Part shown: positions 53,807 through 62,276 of the stretch, piece after piece
Layout of the letters: every line of letters starts with the position of its first letter
Numbering within the stretch: the first letter of the stretch is position 1
Assembly (NCBI RefSeq): GCF_900109115.1
Contig: NZ_FNYV01000008.1
Coordinates: 186,001-250,000 of the forward strand
DNA: 64,000 nt
Direction: 5' to 3'
Source of the DNA: Micromonospora phaseoli
GTDB taxonomy: Bacteria; Actinomycetota; Actinomycetes; Mycobacteriales; Micromonosporaceae
Position numbers and translations under genes: made by a program
The notes under the pieces: generated by a model
The model's input: only the letters and a program-made list of their open reading frames with translations
What the model was told of the DNA's origin: nothing
Databases searched by the model: none

Positions 53807-54541
53807 TCACCAGGGGATGACGCCGTCGTCGTTGAAGAATGAGCCGGTCGGGCCGCCATCGGGCAGTGTGGCGAGCCGGATCGCGGTTGCCGCTGCCTGC
53901 TGAGCAGGTCGGCCCTGGTGGCCGGTGAAGTCGGTCGCGACCAGGCCTGGGCAGGCGGCGTTGATGAGGATGTCGGTGCCAGCGAACTGTCGTGCGTAGT
54001 GCAGGGTGATGGCGTTGAGGTACGACTTCGTCGGCGAGTAGGCCGCCATGACCGGGCCGACGTCGATGTTCGGGTCCGCCTGCCAGGTCACCGACCCGAC
54101 GCTGCTGGAGATGTTGACGATGCGTGGGGAGGCCGAGCGCCGCAACAACGGCAGCAGGGCGTTGGTCACCCGGATCACGCCGTAGACGTTGGTGTCCACG
54201 ACGGTGCGGACGACGTCGAGGTCGAGGGTGGTCGGGTCCTGTATCCAGCCTGGTCCTGTCTCTCCCGAGATGCCGGCGTTGTTGACGAGAACGTCCAGGC
54301 GTCCACCCTGGCGTTCGGTCAGCTCCGCGGCCTCGCTGACGCTGCGGTCGCTGGTGACGTCCAGTGGGACCGCGAACGCGTCTACTCCGGCGGCGTGCAG
54401 CATCTTCACGGCCGTCTCGCCACGGGCCTCGTCGCGGGCTCCCACCGCCACGCGGTAGCCGCGTGCGCCCAGCCCGGCCGCGATCTCGTATCCCAGTCCC
54501 TTGTTCGCGCCGGTGACCAGCGCGGTCTTCTTGTCGCTCAT
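53807..54541 (-). CDS. Short-chain dehydrogenase/reductase
   Basis: 244 residues from ATG 54541; the extension to 54949 is antisense to the LysR gene. TALVTGANKGLGYEIAAGL binds NADP, VLVNNAGISG and the Ser in VNISSSVGSVT follow, and Tyr-x3-Lys is AYSPTKSYLN. It belongs to the carbonyl-reductase-like SDRs. It diverges from the LysR regulator gene, 93 bp away, which probably controls it. Confidence 0.92.
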   Translation of the reverse strand: MSDKKTALVTGANKGLGYEIAAGLGARGYRVAVGARDEARGETAVKMLHAAGVDAFAVPLDVTSDRSVSEAAELTERQGGRLDVLVNNAGISGETGPGWIQDPTTLDLDVVRTVVDTNVYGVIRVTNALLPLLRRSASPRIVNISSSVGSVTWQADPNIDVGPVMAAYSPTKSYLNAITLHYARQFAGTDILINAACPGLVATDFTGHQGRPAQQAAATAIRLATLPDGGPTGSFFNDDGVIPW

Positions 54542-54621
54542 GACGCCGATGTTGGCTCGGCGGCGAGTGCTTTCGTTACACCGTTTGGGTGCGCTGTCAT
54601 ACCCGGCCGGTATCACCGCGG

Positions 54622-54627
54622 TATCGT
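54622..54627 (+). promoter_or_regulatory. -10 hexamer TATCGT, leaderless start
   Basis: TATCGT ends 7 nt before GTG 54635, two codons ahead of the ATG at 54641. Confidence 0.4.
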
Positions 54628-54634
54628 GGGGCCG

Positions 54635-55519
54635 GTGGACATGCTCGAGACCCGCGAACTCAGGTACTTCGTCGCCGTCGCCGAGGAACTGCACTTCAGC
54701 CGGGCGGCCGAGCGCCTCGGCATCGCTCAGCCGCCGCTGTCCCGGGCGATTCAGCAGCTCGAACGACGTCTCGATGTCGCCCTGCTCGAACGCAACCGCC
54801 GCGGCGTCACCCTCACCGGCGCGGGTCAGGTGCTGCTCGATGAGGCCCGTGCCATCCTCGACGCCACCGCCGCGGCCGCACGCCGCACCCGACGCGCCGC
54901 GGCTGGCACGAATCGGCTGACGCTGGCGACGAAGGCCGGCGCGAATCATAAGCTGCTACGGAAACTCCTCGACACCCACGCCGCCGAACCTGACGCCGCC
55001 GAGATTGAGGTACTGCTGTGCGGCATGGGAGAACAGGCGCGGATGTTGCGCGATGGCCGGGCCGACGTGGCGCTCATGCAACGCCCTTTCGACGCCCTCG
55101 CCGGGTTCGACACCGAGGAGCTGCTGACCGAACAACAGGTCGCCATCCTGCCCGCCGGGCATCCCCTCGCCGCGCGTACCTCGCTGACCATGGCTGACAT
55201 CAGCAACGTGCCAGATCTGCCGGTCGCCCGCTGGCCCCGTCAAGACGGCAGCTACGAACCCGGCCCGGGCCCCGAGATCCACGACCAGTCGCAGCTGGCC
55301 CAGCTGATCGCCCTCGGGCGCACCATGGCCGTCCTCTGCGCCTCCTCCCGATCGTGGCTGTGGAACGCGCACGCCGCCGCCCCCCTGACCGACGCACCCC
55401 ACGTCACCACCGTTCTCGCCTGGCCACCGCACAGCCGCTCCCGGGCCGTCGCCGCGCTCGTACGCACCGCAACCCAGCTGCAACAAGAACCCACCAAGAC
55501 CCGCAACGCGCAGCCGTAG
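54635..55519 (+). CDS. LysR family transcriptional regulator
   Basis: 294 residues from GTG 54635. The N-terminal winged helix is classical: LRYFVAVAEELHFSRAAERLG, PPLSRAIQQLERRLDVALLERNRRGVTLT. The effector-binding domain begins near residue 95 (NRLTLATKAGANHKLLRKLL). It is transcribed divergently from an SDR gene, the usual LysR arrangement, so the SDR is the expected target. The effector may be a substrate of that SDR. Confidence 0.92.
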   Translation: MDMLETRELRYFVAVAEELHFSRAAERLGIAQPPLSRAIQQLERRLDVALLERNRRGVTLTGAGQVLLDEARAILDATAAAARRTRRAAAGTNRLTLATKAGANHKLLRKLLDTHAAEPDAAEIEVLLCGMGEQARMLRDGRADVALMQRPFDALAGFDTEELLTEQQVAILPAGHPLAARTSLTMADISNVPDLPVARWPRQDGSYEPGPGPEIHDQSQLAQLIALGRTMAVLCASSRSWLWNAHAAAPLTDAPHVTTVLAWPPHSRSRAVAALVRTATQLQQEPTKTRNAQP

Positions 55520-55534
55520 CGGTGCGCACGTGCC

Positions 55535-55556
55535 ATCACCCCACCGTGGCGGTGAT
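55535..55556. terminator. Hairpin between convergent genes
   Basis: ATCACCCCAC and GTGGcGGTGAT form an imperfect stem with a minimal loop between the LysR stop (55519) and the stop of the convergent reductase (55569). It may serve as a bidirectional terminator. Confidence 0.4.
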
Positions 55557-55568
55557 CCCGATGTACCG

Positions 55569-56078
55569 TCAGCGTCCGTCGTCAGCGCCAGGGCCGCGCT
55601 CATCGATCGGGAGGAGTTCGAACACCGGGTGGCGGTCGGCCTCGGCCACGAAGTCCTCGACCGGTGCGTCCTTGTCCGCGCTGAAGTACGGCCGGGTAGC
55701 CGCGGCAACGGCGACGTAGCGCTTGAGTACCGGTCCGGCCTCCGCCGCCGGGATCTCGCGGACGGCATAGTCACGCCGATCCCCGCGTCGGGCCAGGCTG
55801 ACCCGTGGAGCAGCGCGGACGTTGTGCACCCATGACACCGCTCCGTACGGCGCGACCAGCCACCGCCGTCCCCCGGTCTCGACCACCGTCGCCGGGTGCG
55901 TGAGTGACCGGCCGGTCTTCCGGCCGATAGTGGTGAGTAGGTAGGTGCCGGGCACGAGGCCCGCTCGGACGAACACGCTGATGATGGCGTCACCGATGCG
56001 GCGCCCTCGGCTGGAGCGGAACTGTCGGGCGCCGCGTGGGCTTCCCGGCTCTGGTTGGCTGGGTGTCGGGTCAGTCAC
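55569..56078 (-). CDS. Nitroreductase/deazaflavin (F420)-dependent oxidoreductase family
   Basis: About 169 residues from GTG 56078 (GAGGCGG upstream). The split-barrel core includes PGTYLLTTIGRKTGRSLTHPATVVE, GRRWLVAPYGAVSWVHNVRAAPRVSLARRG and PYFSADKDAPVEDFVAEADRHPVFEL. The family (Ddn-like) binds F420 and reduces diverse acceptors. A proline-rich N-terminal tail of about 25 residues is variable. A second member is at 61603. Confidence 0.85.
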   Translation of the reverse strand: MTDPTPSQPEPGSPRGARQFRSSRGRRIGDAIISVFVRAGLVPGTYLLTTIGRKTGRSLTHPATVVETGGRRWLVAPYGAVSWVHNVRAAPRVSLARRGDRRDYAVREIPAAEAGPVLKRYVAVAAATRPYFSADKDAPVEDFVAEADRHPVFELLPIDERGPGADDGR

Positions 56079-56144
56079 CGCTGCCGCCTCACTCGATGTC
56101 GGGGTTGGCTCGGAGAACTCGACCAGCCTGTTCCCTCCGAGTGA

Positions 56145-56339
56145 GCGGGTCAAGGCGAGTCAACCCGCTCAGCCCGCACCGACCAGGATGACCGAGGCAC
56201 GGCCGGGGTACTGGTGTGGTGGCGCGACGAGCGCGATCCCGCCACCCTGCCCAACCGGGTCGGCCTCGGTGGCTACTCGAACCGCACGGGTCGCCGCCTG
56301 ACGCAACGCTCCTGGCAGACACGGGCCGGCCGAAGCTAG
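56145..56339 (+). pseudogene. C-terminal fragment of an unidentified gene
   Basis: An open frame without a start, from after the stop at 56142 to TAG 56337-56339, reads GVLVWWRDERDPATLPNRVG then LGGYSNRTGRRLTQRSWQ. The composition is gene-like (third-position GC) and it ends 21 bp before the TOPRIM gene, but no family is recognised. It may be the tail of another element-encoded gene. Confidence 0.35.
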
Positions 56340-56360
56340 CCTGGATGTCGGAGGTAGGCG

Positions 56361-57533
56361 ATGGGCGCACCTCGACTCAACCAACCGACATCTCCGGTAC
56401 GCGGCACCGGGATTGAACCCGGGCGGCTGCTGGCGGCCGTCGACGCCTCGGTGACGTACTACCGTGCTCAGCTCGAACACGCCGACGGCCCTCGCGCGTA
56501 TCTCGCCGAACGCGGTCTGGGTGTCCTCGTGCACCGCGAGTGGCCGTGGCGGGTCGGGTACGCCCCACCTGGATGGAGTTCGCTGACCGGCCACTTGCGC
56601 GCCGCGGGCTTCACGGCAGAGGAGTTGGTCGGCGCAGGCTTGGCGACCCGTACCCGAGGCGAGCCGGACCGACTCGTCGACGTGTTCCGGGACCGGATCG
56701 TCTTCCCGGTGCGCACACCGGTCGGGCATGCTGTGGCGTTCCTCGGCCGCGCCGGCCCTGGCGCCGCGGACGGTATGCCGAAGTACATCAACACTCCAGA
56801 AACGGCGATCTACCAGAAGCGGCGACTGTTGTTCGGTGTCGCGGAGCAGCAGGATCGCCTCAACGACCGGTGGACGCCGGTCCTGGTCGAGGGGCCTGCT
56901 GATGTCCTCGCGGTGTGGCTGTCCTACTCCCGGTCGCGCCGGGCAGGCGCGGTGGCTCTCGCGCCGTGCGGCACCATGCTGACCGACGACCAGGCCGCGA
57001 TCCTGCCAGCGCTGCCCGGTGCCGGTCGTGGCATCGTGGCGGCATTCGATGCGGACCCGGCCGGCCGTGGCGCAGTGGACCGGGCCTGGCAACTACTCCG
57101 GCAGCAACGCCTGCCCGGCCCGCTGCTGACGGCTGAGTTCACCGCCGGCGCCGACCCGGCGGACCTGCTACGCCGACCGAACGGCAGGGCTCAGCTGCGG
57201 GCCGCCCTGCAACGGCGAGCGCGACCCATGCTCGACACGGTGGTCGACCACCGCTTCGCCCGACTCGTTCAACGCCATCCCAGACTGCTGGAGGACATCG
57301 ACGGCAGAAGCGCGGCAGTGCGCCTACTGGTGCCGCTGCTGTACGAGGCGACGAGCCCGGCTGAGGCGATCCGAGTCGCCCGGCGCATCGTCGCCCACAC
57401 CGGCACCGGGGTCGACACCGTCGCGATCGCCGCGATCGCGCACCTTGAAGACGCGCTACCCGACCTCCGCCTGCCTACCGGGGTCGCTGCCAGCAGCGCG
57501 GTCACGACCTCATTGCGACCACCACGAGGCTGA
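56361..57533 (+). CDS. TOPRIM-domain DNA primase-like protein
   Basis: 390 residues. The N-terminal part matches the DnaG catalytic core: ASVTYYRAQLEHADGPRAYLAERGL, WRVGYAPPGWSSLTGHLRAAGF, VDVFRDRIVFPVRTPVGHAVAFLGRA and YINTPETAIYQKRRLLFG. The TOPRIM fold follows with VLVEGPADVLAVWL (catalytic Glu) and GIVAAFDADPAGRGAVDRA (DxD-like). The N-terminal zinc finger of DnaG is absent, and the C-terminus has no DnaB-binding helix of the classical type. Such stand-alone primases are common on actinomycete plasmids and integrative conjugative elements, so this is likely an element relic. Confidence 0.82.
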   Translation: MGAPRLNQPTSPVRGTGIEPGRLLAAVDASVTYYRAQLEHADGPRAYLAERGLGVLVHREWPWRVGYAPPGWSSLTGHLRAAGFTAEELVGAGLATRTRGEPDRLVDVFRDRIVFPVRTPVGHAVAFLGRAGPGAADGMPKYINTPETAIYQKRRLLFGVAEQQDRLNDRWTPVLVEGPADVLAVWLSYSRSRRAGAVALAPCGTMLTDDQAAILPALPGAGRGIVAAFDADPAGRGAVDRAWQLLRQQRLPGPLLTAEFTAGADPADLLRRPNGRAQLRAALQRRARPMLDTVVDHRFARLVQRHPRLLEDIDGRSAAVRLLVPLLYEATSPAEAIRVARRIVAHTGTGVDTVAIAAIAHLEDALPDLRLPTGVAASSAVTTSLRPPRG

Positions 57534-57748
57534 ACCTCGATCCGACCAGCGAGCCGCCGCCACGAGCAGCCCGATCCGGCCATCGGCACAACCGGTGTTT
57601 GAAGTGACCCGGGCCTGGCGGGCATTCAAGTTTTGTAGCGGTGCGTTGAGTGCGTCCCGCCTCGTCTCGCCGGTGGCAGTGATGGCGGTCGGGCGGTACG
57701 CGGAATTGCGCTGGCAAAAGGAACGGCGGTGGTTCAGGATCTCGTGTT

Positions 57749-58240
57749 GTGATCAAGGTGCGTGTGCTCAGCCCCGACGATTGGCAGGTCTGGCGACGAT
57801 TGCGGCTTGCGGCCCTGGCCGAGGCGCCGTACGCGTTCGGTTCGCGGTTGGCGGACTGGCTGGGCGAGGGCGACCGTGCCGAGCGGTGGCGCGACCGGCT
57901 AGCGCTGCCCGGTTCGTACAACGTCGTCGCCGTGCTGGACGAACAGCCCGTGGGGATGGCTAGCGGTGTGCCCGCCGATGAGCCAGGCGTGGTCGAGTTG
58001 ATCTCGATGTGGGTCAGTCCGACGGCTCGGGGCTGTGGCGTCGGCGGTCGGTTGGTTCAGGAGGTCGAGAAATGGGCCACGCAGGGGCAGGCCAGGGTTC
58101 TCCGGCTATCCGTCGTACAAGGCAACGAGGCTGCCGAGAGGCTCTACCAGCGTTGTGGGTTCGTCGGCACCGGAGCCCGGGGTGACGTGATGCTCGATGG
58201 AGTGCGCCACGAAGACGTCATGGAAAAGATGCTTGGCTGA
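57749..58240 (+). CDS. GNAT family N-acetyltransferase
   Basis: 163 residues. VRVLSPDDWQVWRRLRLAAL starts the fold; VELISMWVSPTARGCGVGGRLVQEV carries the acetyl-CoA-binding RGCGVG loop; LRLSVVQGNEAAERLYQRCGFVGTG is the usual motif B end. Substrate unknown. A GTG at 57749 starts the frame. Confidence 0.88.
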   Translation: MIKVRVLSPDDWQVWRRLRLAALAEAPYAFGSRLADWLGEGDRAERWRDRLALPGSYNVVAVLDEQPVGMASGVPADEPGVVELISMWVSPTARGCGVGGRLVQEVEKWATQGQARVLRLSVVQGNEAAERLYQRCGFVGTGARGDVMLDGVRHEDVMEKMLG

Positions 58241-58364
58241 ACGCCATCCGGAGGCGAATGCTGCGTCAGCACGCGGGAAGAGATGCTGCCGCAGCGATGC
58301 CGATCGCCGTCCTCATTTGGCCGCCAATGGCGTGTCGTTGGCCATCTGTCCTTGTGGCGCTCGC

Positions 58365-59171
58365 TCAGGTGGTCGGGCTCCATACCCATGGGGTGGTGGT
58401 AGTGACCGGTTGTAGACCCAGGCGTTGGAGGATGGGTCGGCTGTCTTTGGACGCGTCGACCAGGAGGTAGGTGATGCCCCGGTCGGCGACGATCTGCGCG
58501 CGGCGGGCGACCAGCGCGCGGTAGATGCCCTTGCCTCGCCACGGTCTGAGGGTCGAGCCGCCCCACAGCGCGGCGAACGCCGTACCGGGGAGTATGACCA
58601 GCCAGGCCGCCGATACGACTTCGCCTGCGGCCTCTGCGAGGAGCACGACGATGTTCTCCGGGGCCGAGGAGATGCGGTCGGCCAGGTCGTCGGCCAGCCA
58701 GGACCAGTCGGCGTCCCAGACCTCGGACTCCATGGCCGCGATGCGATGCAGGTCGGTCAGTTCCGTCGTCGCGCGGACCGTGATGCCATCGGGGGCTTCA
58801 CCGGCAGCAATCAGGTTGGATGTCACCCCGATAACGACGGTTTCCTCGTCCTCCGGCGCAAATCCGGCCAGCCGTAGCCGCTCGGTGAGATCCCGCCGGT
58901 CGTGGCCGTACGTCTTCCACTCGACCGCTTGGCCGCGCGCGGCGCTGCGGTCACGCACCCGACCGATGAGCGCGTCCAGTTCCCCGACCGTGAGTCCATC
59001 GAGGTCCTGAGCGAAGGCGAACCCTCGGCCGGGGGTGGCGACCTGCAGGACCGGTCCGTCCCACGACGGCTTCCACCTGCTCGGCAGCCGCGAAGCGATG
59101 GTGCCCCGCACCTGCTGATCATGCAAGGCGAGAAGTTCACTGCGAGTCAGCATCACGCCGAACGATCCCAT
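58365..59171 (-). CDS. GNAT family protein, tandem-type
   Basis: 268 residues from ATG 59171 (GGAGCG upstream); an inner start at 59153 is possible. The N-terminal 130 residues (LALHDQQVRGTIASRLPSRW) are a degenerate first domain. The C-terminal half is a standard GNAT: DGITVRATTELTDLHRIAAM, AAWLVILPGTAFAALWGGSTLRPWRGKGIYRALVARRA and LVDASKDSRPILQRLGLQPV. Substrate unknown. It diverges from the truncated thioredoxin-like gene, only 31 bp apart. Confidence 0.83.
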   Translation of the reverse strand: MGSFGVMLTRSELLALHDQQVRGTIASRLPSRWKPSWDGPVLQVATPGRGFAFAQDLDGLTVGELDALIGRVRDRSAARGQAVEWKTYGHDRRDLTERLRLAGFAPEDEETVVIGVTSNLIAAGEAPDGITVRATTELTDLHRIAAMESEVWDADWSWLADDLADRISSAPENIVVLLAEAAGEVVSAAWLVILPGTAFAALWGGSTLRPWRGKGIYRALVARRAQIVADRGITYLLVDASKDSRPILQRLGLQPVTTTTPWVWSPTT

Positions 59172-59202
59172 CGGCGCTCCTTGTCGACAAGGCCCGATTC
59201 CG

Positions 59203-59844
59203 GTGCTGATGGTGTTCGGATCACGCACCTGCCCGGTCACCGAAAGCGCCGGCCCGATCCTGCGCACCCTGCACGCCGAGTTCGCCGGGCAGGTACGGTT
59301 CGTGCTGGTCAATACCCGCGAGGCACATCCCGGCGACGTGCTCACCCAGCCGCAATCCGAGCAGGACAAGTGGGCGCACGCCCAGGAGCTGCGCGCCCAC
59401 CACGACTTCACCTTCGAGGTCGCCGTCGACGACATCGACGGACAGCTTCACCGCGCCATGACGCCGAAGCCCAATTCGGCCTACCTCATCAGCTCCAGCG
59501 GGATCATCGTCTACCGCGCGCACTGGGCCAACGACGAACTTGGCCTGCGCTCCGCGCTGACTCAAGCCGCAGCCGGACATCAACCCGCCCGACGCGCCAG
59601 CAAGGGCATGATCGGGCCACTGCTGCGCGCGGTCGGCCACCTTCCAGGAGTAGTCGCGTTCGCCGGAGGGAAGGTCGAACGCGACGTCTGGCTTGCCGCG
59701 CCGCCACTGGCCGTCCTCGGCCGCCTGTCACGGCTGTTCGGCAGGCTGCCCGCCGACCAGCGCGGCACAGCCGCCACCGCACTGCTCCTTCTGGCCGTGG
59801 ACGCCCCGTTGCCCGATATGGCTTGCACGGTAAGGCAACGGTAA
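59203..59844 (+). CDS. Truncated thioredoxin-like/redoxin protein
   Basis: 213 residues. VLMVFGSRTCPVTESAGPIL is a redox or deiodinase-like active site with one Cys, then VRFVLVNTREAHPG and FEVAVDDIDGQLHRAMTPKPNSAYLIS. Relatives have about 30 more residues ahead of VLMVFGS, so the N-terminal strand region is missing; the 59171 gene starts right there. The C-terminal part is atypical after ADQRGTAATALLLL (the expected membrane helix is replaced by a polar tail), suggesting a second lesion. Function is doubtful. Confidence 0.65.
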   Translation: MLMVFGSRTCPVTESAGPILRTLHAEFAGQVRFVLVNTREAHPGDVLTQPQSEQDKWAHAQELRAHHDFTFEVAVDDIDGQLHRAMTPKPNSAYLISSSGIIVYRAHWANDELGLRSALTQAAAGHQPARRASKGMIGPLLRAVGHLPGVVAFAGGKVERDVWLAAPPLAVLGRLSRLFGRLPADQRGTAATALLLLAVDAPLPDMACTVRQR

Positions 59845-59880
59845 GAACTGCTGGCTCCGACTGCCGGTAGCCTCTGGCGC

Positions 59881-60459
59881 ATGAGCGGTGGAACGAGAAC
59901 GAGATCCGGCTTCGCTGTTGGCCTGCTGACGGTGGCGGCTCTGGCCGCCGGGTGTGGCAGCACACCCTCTCCGCAGGCTCAGCCGGTTCCGGTGGCAACC
60001 AGCGGCCTGGCGTCCGCGCCGCCGTCGCCGACTGCCGCGCCACCGGCAACGCCTGCCGAGGCGTTGAGGTTCTCGGGCACCACCGTCGACGGCAAGCCGT
60101 TCGACGCCGCCGCGCTGGCGGGAAGGCCGGTGGTGTTGTGGTTCTGGGCCGCCTGGTGCCCGAAATGCCGAGCCAAAGCCGGTGACGTGGCCGCCGTCCA
60201 GCGCGACCTATCCGGAAGAGTGCACGTCATCGGGGTGGCCGGCCTTCGCAGCGGCGACGCGGCCATGGACCGGTTCGTCGCCGACGCCGGCATCACCGGC
60301 TTCCCCAACCTGGCCGACGACAAAGGCGACGTGTGGAAGAAGTTCGGCGTCACCACCCAGGAGCACTTCATCATCATCGACAAGGCCGGAACGATCGTCC
60401 ACGACGGGCCGCTGTCCGGCGAAGATCTGCGCCAGCGCGCCACCGCCCTCGCCGGCTGA
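59881..60459 (+). CDS. TlpA-like thioredoxin lipoprotein
   Basis: 192 residues. A lipoprotein signal with lipobox LAAGC (GLLTVAALAAGCGS) anchors it outside the membrane, followed by a Pro/Ala-rich linker. The thioredoxin domain (about 60-192) has VVLWFWAAWCPKCRAKAGDV with the CPKC redox pair, and a cis-Pro-like ITGFPNLADDKGDV. It is 6 bp upstream of ccdA, which can supply electrons from the cytoplasm. Likely roles are disulfide reduction or cytochrome c maturation. Confidence 0.9.
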   Translation: MSGGTRTRSGFAVGLLTVAALAAGCGSTPSPQAQPVPVATSGLASAPPSPTAAPPATPAEALRFSGTTVDGKPFDAAALAGRPVVLWFWAAWCPKCRAKAGDVAAVQRDLSGRVHVIGVAGLRSGDAAMDRFVADAGITGFPNLADDKGDVWKKFGVTTQEHFIIIDKAGTIVHDGPLSGEDLRQRATALAG

Positions 60460-60465
60460 CCAGCC

Positions 60466-61329
60466 ATGTTCGACGCTCCGTACCTCCTGGCGTTGTCAGC
60501 TGGCGTCCTCGCTGCGGTCAACCCGTGCGGATTCGCGATGCTGCCCGCGTACGTGTCGCTGCTCATCACCGGCGAAAACAGCCCCGCGACCCCGCTGTCA
60601 TTCTGGGTGCGGCTGCGCCGAGCCCTCGCCCTGACCGGTGCCATGACTCTCGGGTTCGCCACCTTCTTCGGCGCGTTCGGGCTGCTCGCCGCCCCCGCCG
60701 CCGACTGGCTCGCCACCCGGCTGCCGTGGCTCACCATCATCATCGGCCTGATCCTGGCAGCTCTCGGCATCTGGCTGCTGGCAGGCAAAGACCTACCGTC
60801 CCCGGTAGCGAAAGCCGCCACCGCTCCCGAACTGCGACAACGATTCTGGCCCATGTTCAGCTTCGGGATCTCGTTCGCGATCGCGTCACTGGGATGCACG
60901 ATCGGCCCGTTCCTGGCCGTCGTCATAACCAGCTTCACCACCGACTCCCCCGCCGCCGGAATCGGGCTGTTCATCGCCTACGCCGCCGGAATGGCCCTCA
61001 TCGTCGGCGCCGTCTCCATCGCCGTAGCAGCCGCACAGCAGTCAATGATCCGCTGGATGCGCCGCGCCGCGCCATTGATCACCCGCACCGCCGGCGCCCT
61101 CATGGCCATCGCCGGAGCCTACGTCGCCTGGTACGGCTGGTACGAAATCCGCATCTTCAACGGCGCCATCACCAGCGACCCCATCATCGACACCGCCGCA
61201 ACCGCACAAACCTGGCTCGCCACCACCGTCAACGCCATCGGCCCCGCCACCTTGGCCATCTTCCTGCTCACAGTCACCGTCACCGCCGCAACGATCACAT
61301 GGTGGCGCAGCCGCCGCTCCAACCACTGA
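60466..61329 (+). CDS. ccdA: CcdA-like cytochrome c biogenesis/thiol-disulfide transporter
   Basis: 287 residues with six or more membrane helices. AAVNPCGFAMLPAYVSLLITG and IASLGCTIGPFLAVVITS each contribute one of the two conserved membrane Cys (NPC and GCT) typical of CcdA/DsbD-core proteins. The protein passes reducing equivalents from cytoplasmic thioredoxin to extracytoplasmic partners, here almost certainly the TlpA-like lipoprotein encoded 6 bp upstream. The C-terminal extension (TVTVTAATITWWRSR) adds another helix. Confidence 0.9.
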   Translation: MFDAPYLLALSAGVLAAVNPCGFAMLPAYVSLLITGENSPATPLSFWVRLRRALALTGAMTLGFATFFGAFGLLAAPAADWLATRLPWLTIIIGLILAALGIWLLAGKDLPSPVAKAATAPELRQRFWPMFSFGISFAIASLGCTIGPFLAVVITSFTTDSPAAGIGLFIAYAAGMALIVGAVSIAVAAAQQSMIRWMRRAAPLITRTAGALMAIAGAYVAWYGWYEIRIFNGAITSDPIIDTAATAQTWLATTVNAIGPATLAIFLLTVTVTAATITWWRSRRSNH

Positions 61330-61497
61330 CCGCCGGCTACTCGCCCTTACGAGGTGAACTGGTCTGGGCGAGTACCTGGATGGACGGGGCGAACGAGGTG
61401 GTGGCACCTCGGCTCGGGCTGTCCGCTCTGCCCGTGGTCGACTGGATCGACGGTGACGAAGAACCACCAGGCGGCGTGCTCTGGAAGACCGCATCGT
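61326..61497 (+). pseudogene. Fragment of a HAD-like hypothetical gene
   Basis: The frame reads LTAGYSPLRGELVWASTWMD, ANEVVAPRLGLSALPVVDWI, GDEEPPGGVLWKT. These match a stretch of actinobacterial HAD-like proteins as I know them; both the beginning and the end (catalytic parts) are missing. It overlaps the ccdA stop and ends in a scar beside the duplicated leader at 61547. Confidence 0.55.
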
Positions 61498-61546
61498 TAC
61501 TGTCGGGCTCGTTGTTGCTTGGCCGCCTCGCAGTGCCACGCCGCGG

Positions 61547-61631
61547 CAGGGACTGCCAGAATCGTGTCCAAGCATCTGGTACGCGCCGGGCGAGGAGAAG
61601 GCATGAGCGACTGGAACGACAAGATCATCGC
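61547..61631 (+). repeat. Duplicated leader and 5' end (copy B)
   Basis: These 85 bases match the minus-strand copy at 19996-20080 at 80 of 85 positions. This copy continues into the complete gene at 61603. Confidence 0.85.
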
Positions 61632-62010
61632 TGAGTTCCGTGCCAACGGTGGGCAGGTGGGCGGTCAGTTCGTTGGCGCTCCGCTGCTGCTGTTGCACAC
61701 GGTCGGTGCCAAGAGCGGCCAGCTTCGCGTGAACCCGATGATGTACCAGAAGGTAGACAGCGGCTACGCCGTCTTCGCGTCCAAGGCCGGTGCGCCCACC
61801 AATCCCGACTGGTACCACAACCTGCTCGCACACCCGCAGGCCCAAGCGGAGATCGGGACGGACAAGGTCGAGTTGGTCGCCAGAGTGACCGCCGGCGACG
61901 AACGGGAACGGATCTGGAGCGCCCAGAAGGCCGCGTATCCAGGCTTTGCCGACTACGAGCGGAAGACCACCCGCCAGATCCCAGTCGTCGTACTGGAACC
62001 TGCGCCGTAG
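61603..62010 (+). CDS. Nitroreductase/deazaflavin-dependent oxidoreductase
   Basis: 135 residues from ATG 61603 behind GAGGAGAAGG. FVGAPLLLLHTVGAKSGQLRVNPMMYQ and GYAVFASKAGAPTNPDWYHNLLAHPQAQAEIG are the F420-binding split-barrel core of the Ddn-like family. Its 5' end with the leader is duplicated at 19996-20080. It is the complete member of this family at this locus, while the gene at 55569 is a more distant relative. Confidence 0.88.
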   Translation: MSDWNDKIIAEFRANGGQVGGQFVGAPLLLLHTVGAKSGQLRVNPMMYQKVDSGYAVFASKAGAPTNPDWYHNLLAHPQAQAEIGTDKVELVARVTAGDERERIWSAQKAAYPGFADYERKTTRQIPVVVLEPAP

Positions 62011-62082
62011 CAAGCGACGGCAACCACCCCAGTGCCCGCCGGTGCCGGCCGCCGCCGGTTCGATGCATATCCGCACATCCCG

Positions 62083-62276
62083 CCAGCAGTGGGCGGCCGG
62101 AATCACTGGATCAGCCGGGCTGCGGCTGCCTCGGATCACGGCTTCGTCCGGCTCGACCCCCAGCCGGGCGGTGATCTCCGACGCGGGCATGCTCGTTGAT
62201 CAGGCGGCGGACCTCGTTGACCGTGAGCTTGACCAGTCCGGTGTCGGCCGGGTCCTGGTCGGCGGCGTCGCGGTAT
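62083..62276 (-). pseudogene. Fused gene scar (possible transposase tail and DUF4279 fragment)
   Basis: On the minus strand the frame at about 62272-62186 reads YRDAADQDPADTGLVKLTVN then EVRRLINEH, resembling the tail of a DDE transposase; a different frame from 62190 reads PASEITARLGVEPDEAVIRG, the N-terminal motif of DUF4279 proteins, and breaks down within 40 residues. Both are recalled resemblances only. The stretch seems to be a recombination scar next to the GNAT stop. Confidence 0.4.
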
